Under the pieces are notes generated by a model. It made no database searches and was not told the DNA's origin. It saw only the letters and a list, made by a program, of their open reading frames with translations. From a virus, in the IMG/VR virus record IMGVR_UViG_3300028829_000356, positions 1-37,748 of that record: 37,748 nucleotides of DNA; one strand, written 5' to 3'. Position numbers and translations under genes: made by a program. Of this stretch, positions 37,701-37,748 are shown piece by piece; position 1 is the stretch's first letter, and the number at the start of each line of letters is the position of its first letter.

Positions 37701-37748
37701 AACCACCATTTTAATCAAAAAACCTAGTAAAATCAACACTTTTTAACC

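Noticed and set aside
1-37748. tRNA genes, CRISPR arrays, insertion sequences, integrase or attachment sites
   Set aside because: I looked through the intergenic gaps and saw no cloverleaf with a TTC-type T-arm, no direct-repeat arrays, no transposase and no integrase; a tRNA scan would be the decisive check.

Overview
The window is a single-strand, densely packed segment of a tailed-phage genome. All credible genes are on the + strand, most neighbours overlap by 1-20 bases (TAATG or ATGA junctions), and the DNA is visibly AT-rich. The replication proteins are those of the T4 superfamily (gp43 polymerase, UvsX recombinase, gp41 helicase, gp61 primase, NrdA and NrdB). Many of the other proteins belong to types I know from marine T4-like myoviruses of cyanobacteria and SAR11-like hosts. 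No photosynthesis genes, tRNAs, integrase or insertion sequences are visible. I infer a lytic marine myovirus of a heterotrophic, low-GC Gram-negative host, possibly SAR11-like. Gram-negative follows from the spanin pair, the outer-membrane lipoproteins and CsgG.

Layout. (1) 1-7566, replication and DNA modification: C-terminal part of DNA polymerase, a small membrane protein, an MT-A70 adenine methyltransferase, a C5-cytosine methyltransferase, a CmoA-like methyltransferase, UvsX and gp41. (2) 7570-15290, behind a TATAAATA late promoter: proteins whose N-termini resemble the T4 capsid-targeting peptide, including a KxDG (ligase-like) protein, a P-loop kinase, and a 908-residue protein joining a Pol-beta-type nucleotidyltransferase to an NMN-adenylyltransferase-like domain. 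(3) 15321-19241: a HAD nucleotidase, two virion-type proteins, and small T4-like hypothetical proteins. (4) 19243-21887, envelope and lysis: a DUF1353 protein, a spanin-like pair, and two paralogous holin-like proteins. (5) 21889-31800, the most unusual part: csgF, csgG, a secreted curlin-repeat protein, a FecR-domain protein, a second exported protein with curlin repeats, a 1028-residue putative adhesin or fibre protein, and a CHASE2 class III nucleotidyl cyclase with a complete set of catalytic residues. (6) 31948-37700: a structured leader, a coiled-coil membrane protein, gp61 primase, ribonucleotide reductase NrdA/NrdB, a zinc-ribbon protein and a RuvC-like nuclease.

How it fits together. 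Two promoter classes are readable: host-type TTGACA-N17-TATNNT boxes before dcm, uvsX, the nucleotidase and the primase, and T4-type late boxes (NATAAATA) before the capsid-type cassette, the virion genes, csgF and the adhesin. Several boxes lie so close to the start codon that the mRNA should be leaderless. The late promoter at csgF suggests that a curli-type export system is built late in infection. The channel (CsgG) and its extracellular plug (CsgF) sit beside their probable amyloid-type cargo, a FecR protein that itself ends in curlin-like half-repeats, and an inner-membrane cyclase with a periplasmic CHASE2 sensor. I propose this as a phage-encoded secretion, adhesion and signalling island; its biological purpose is unknown to me.
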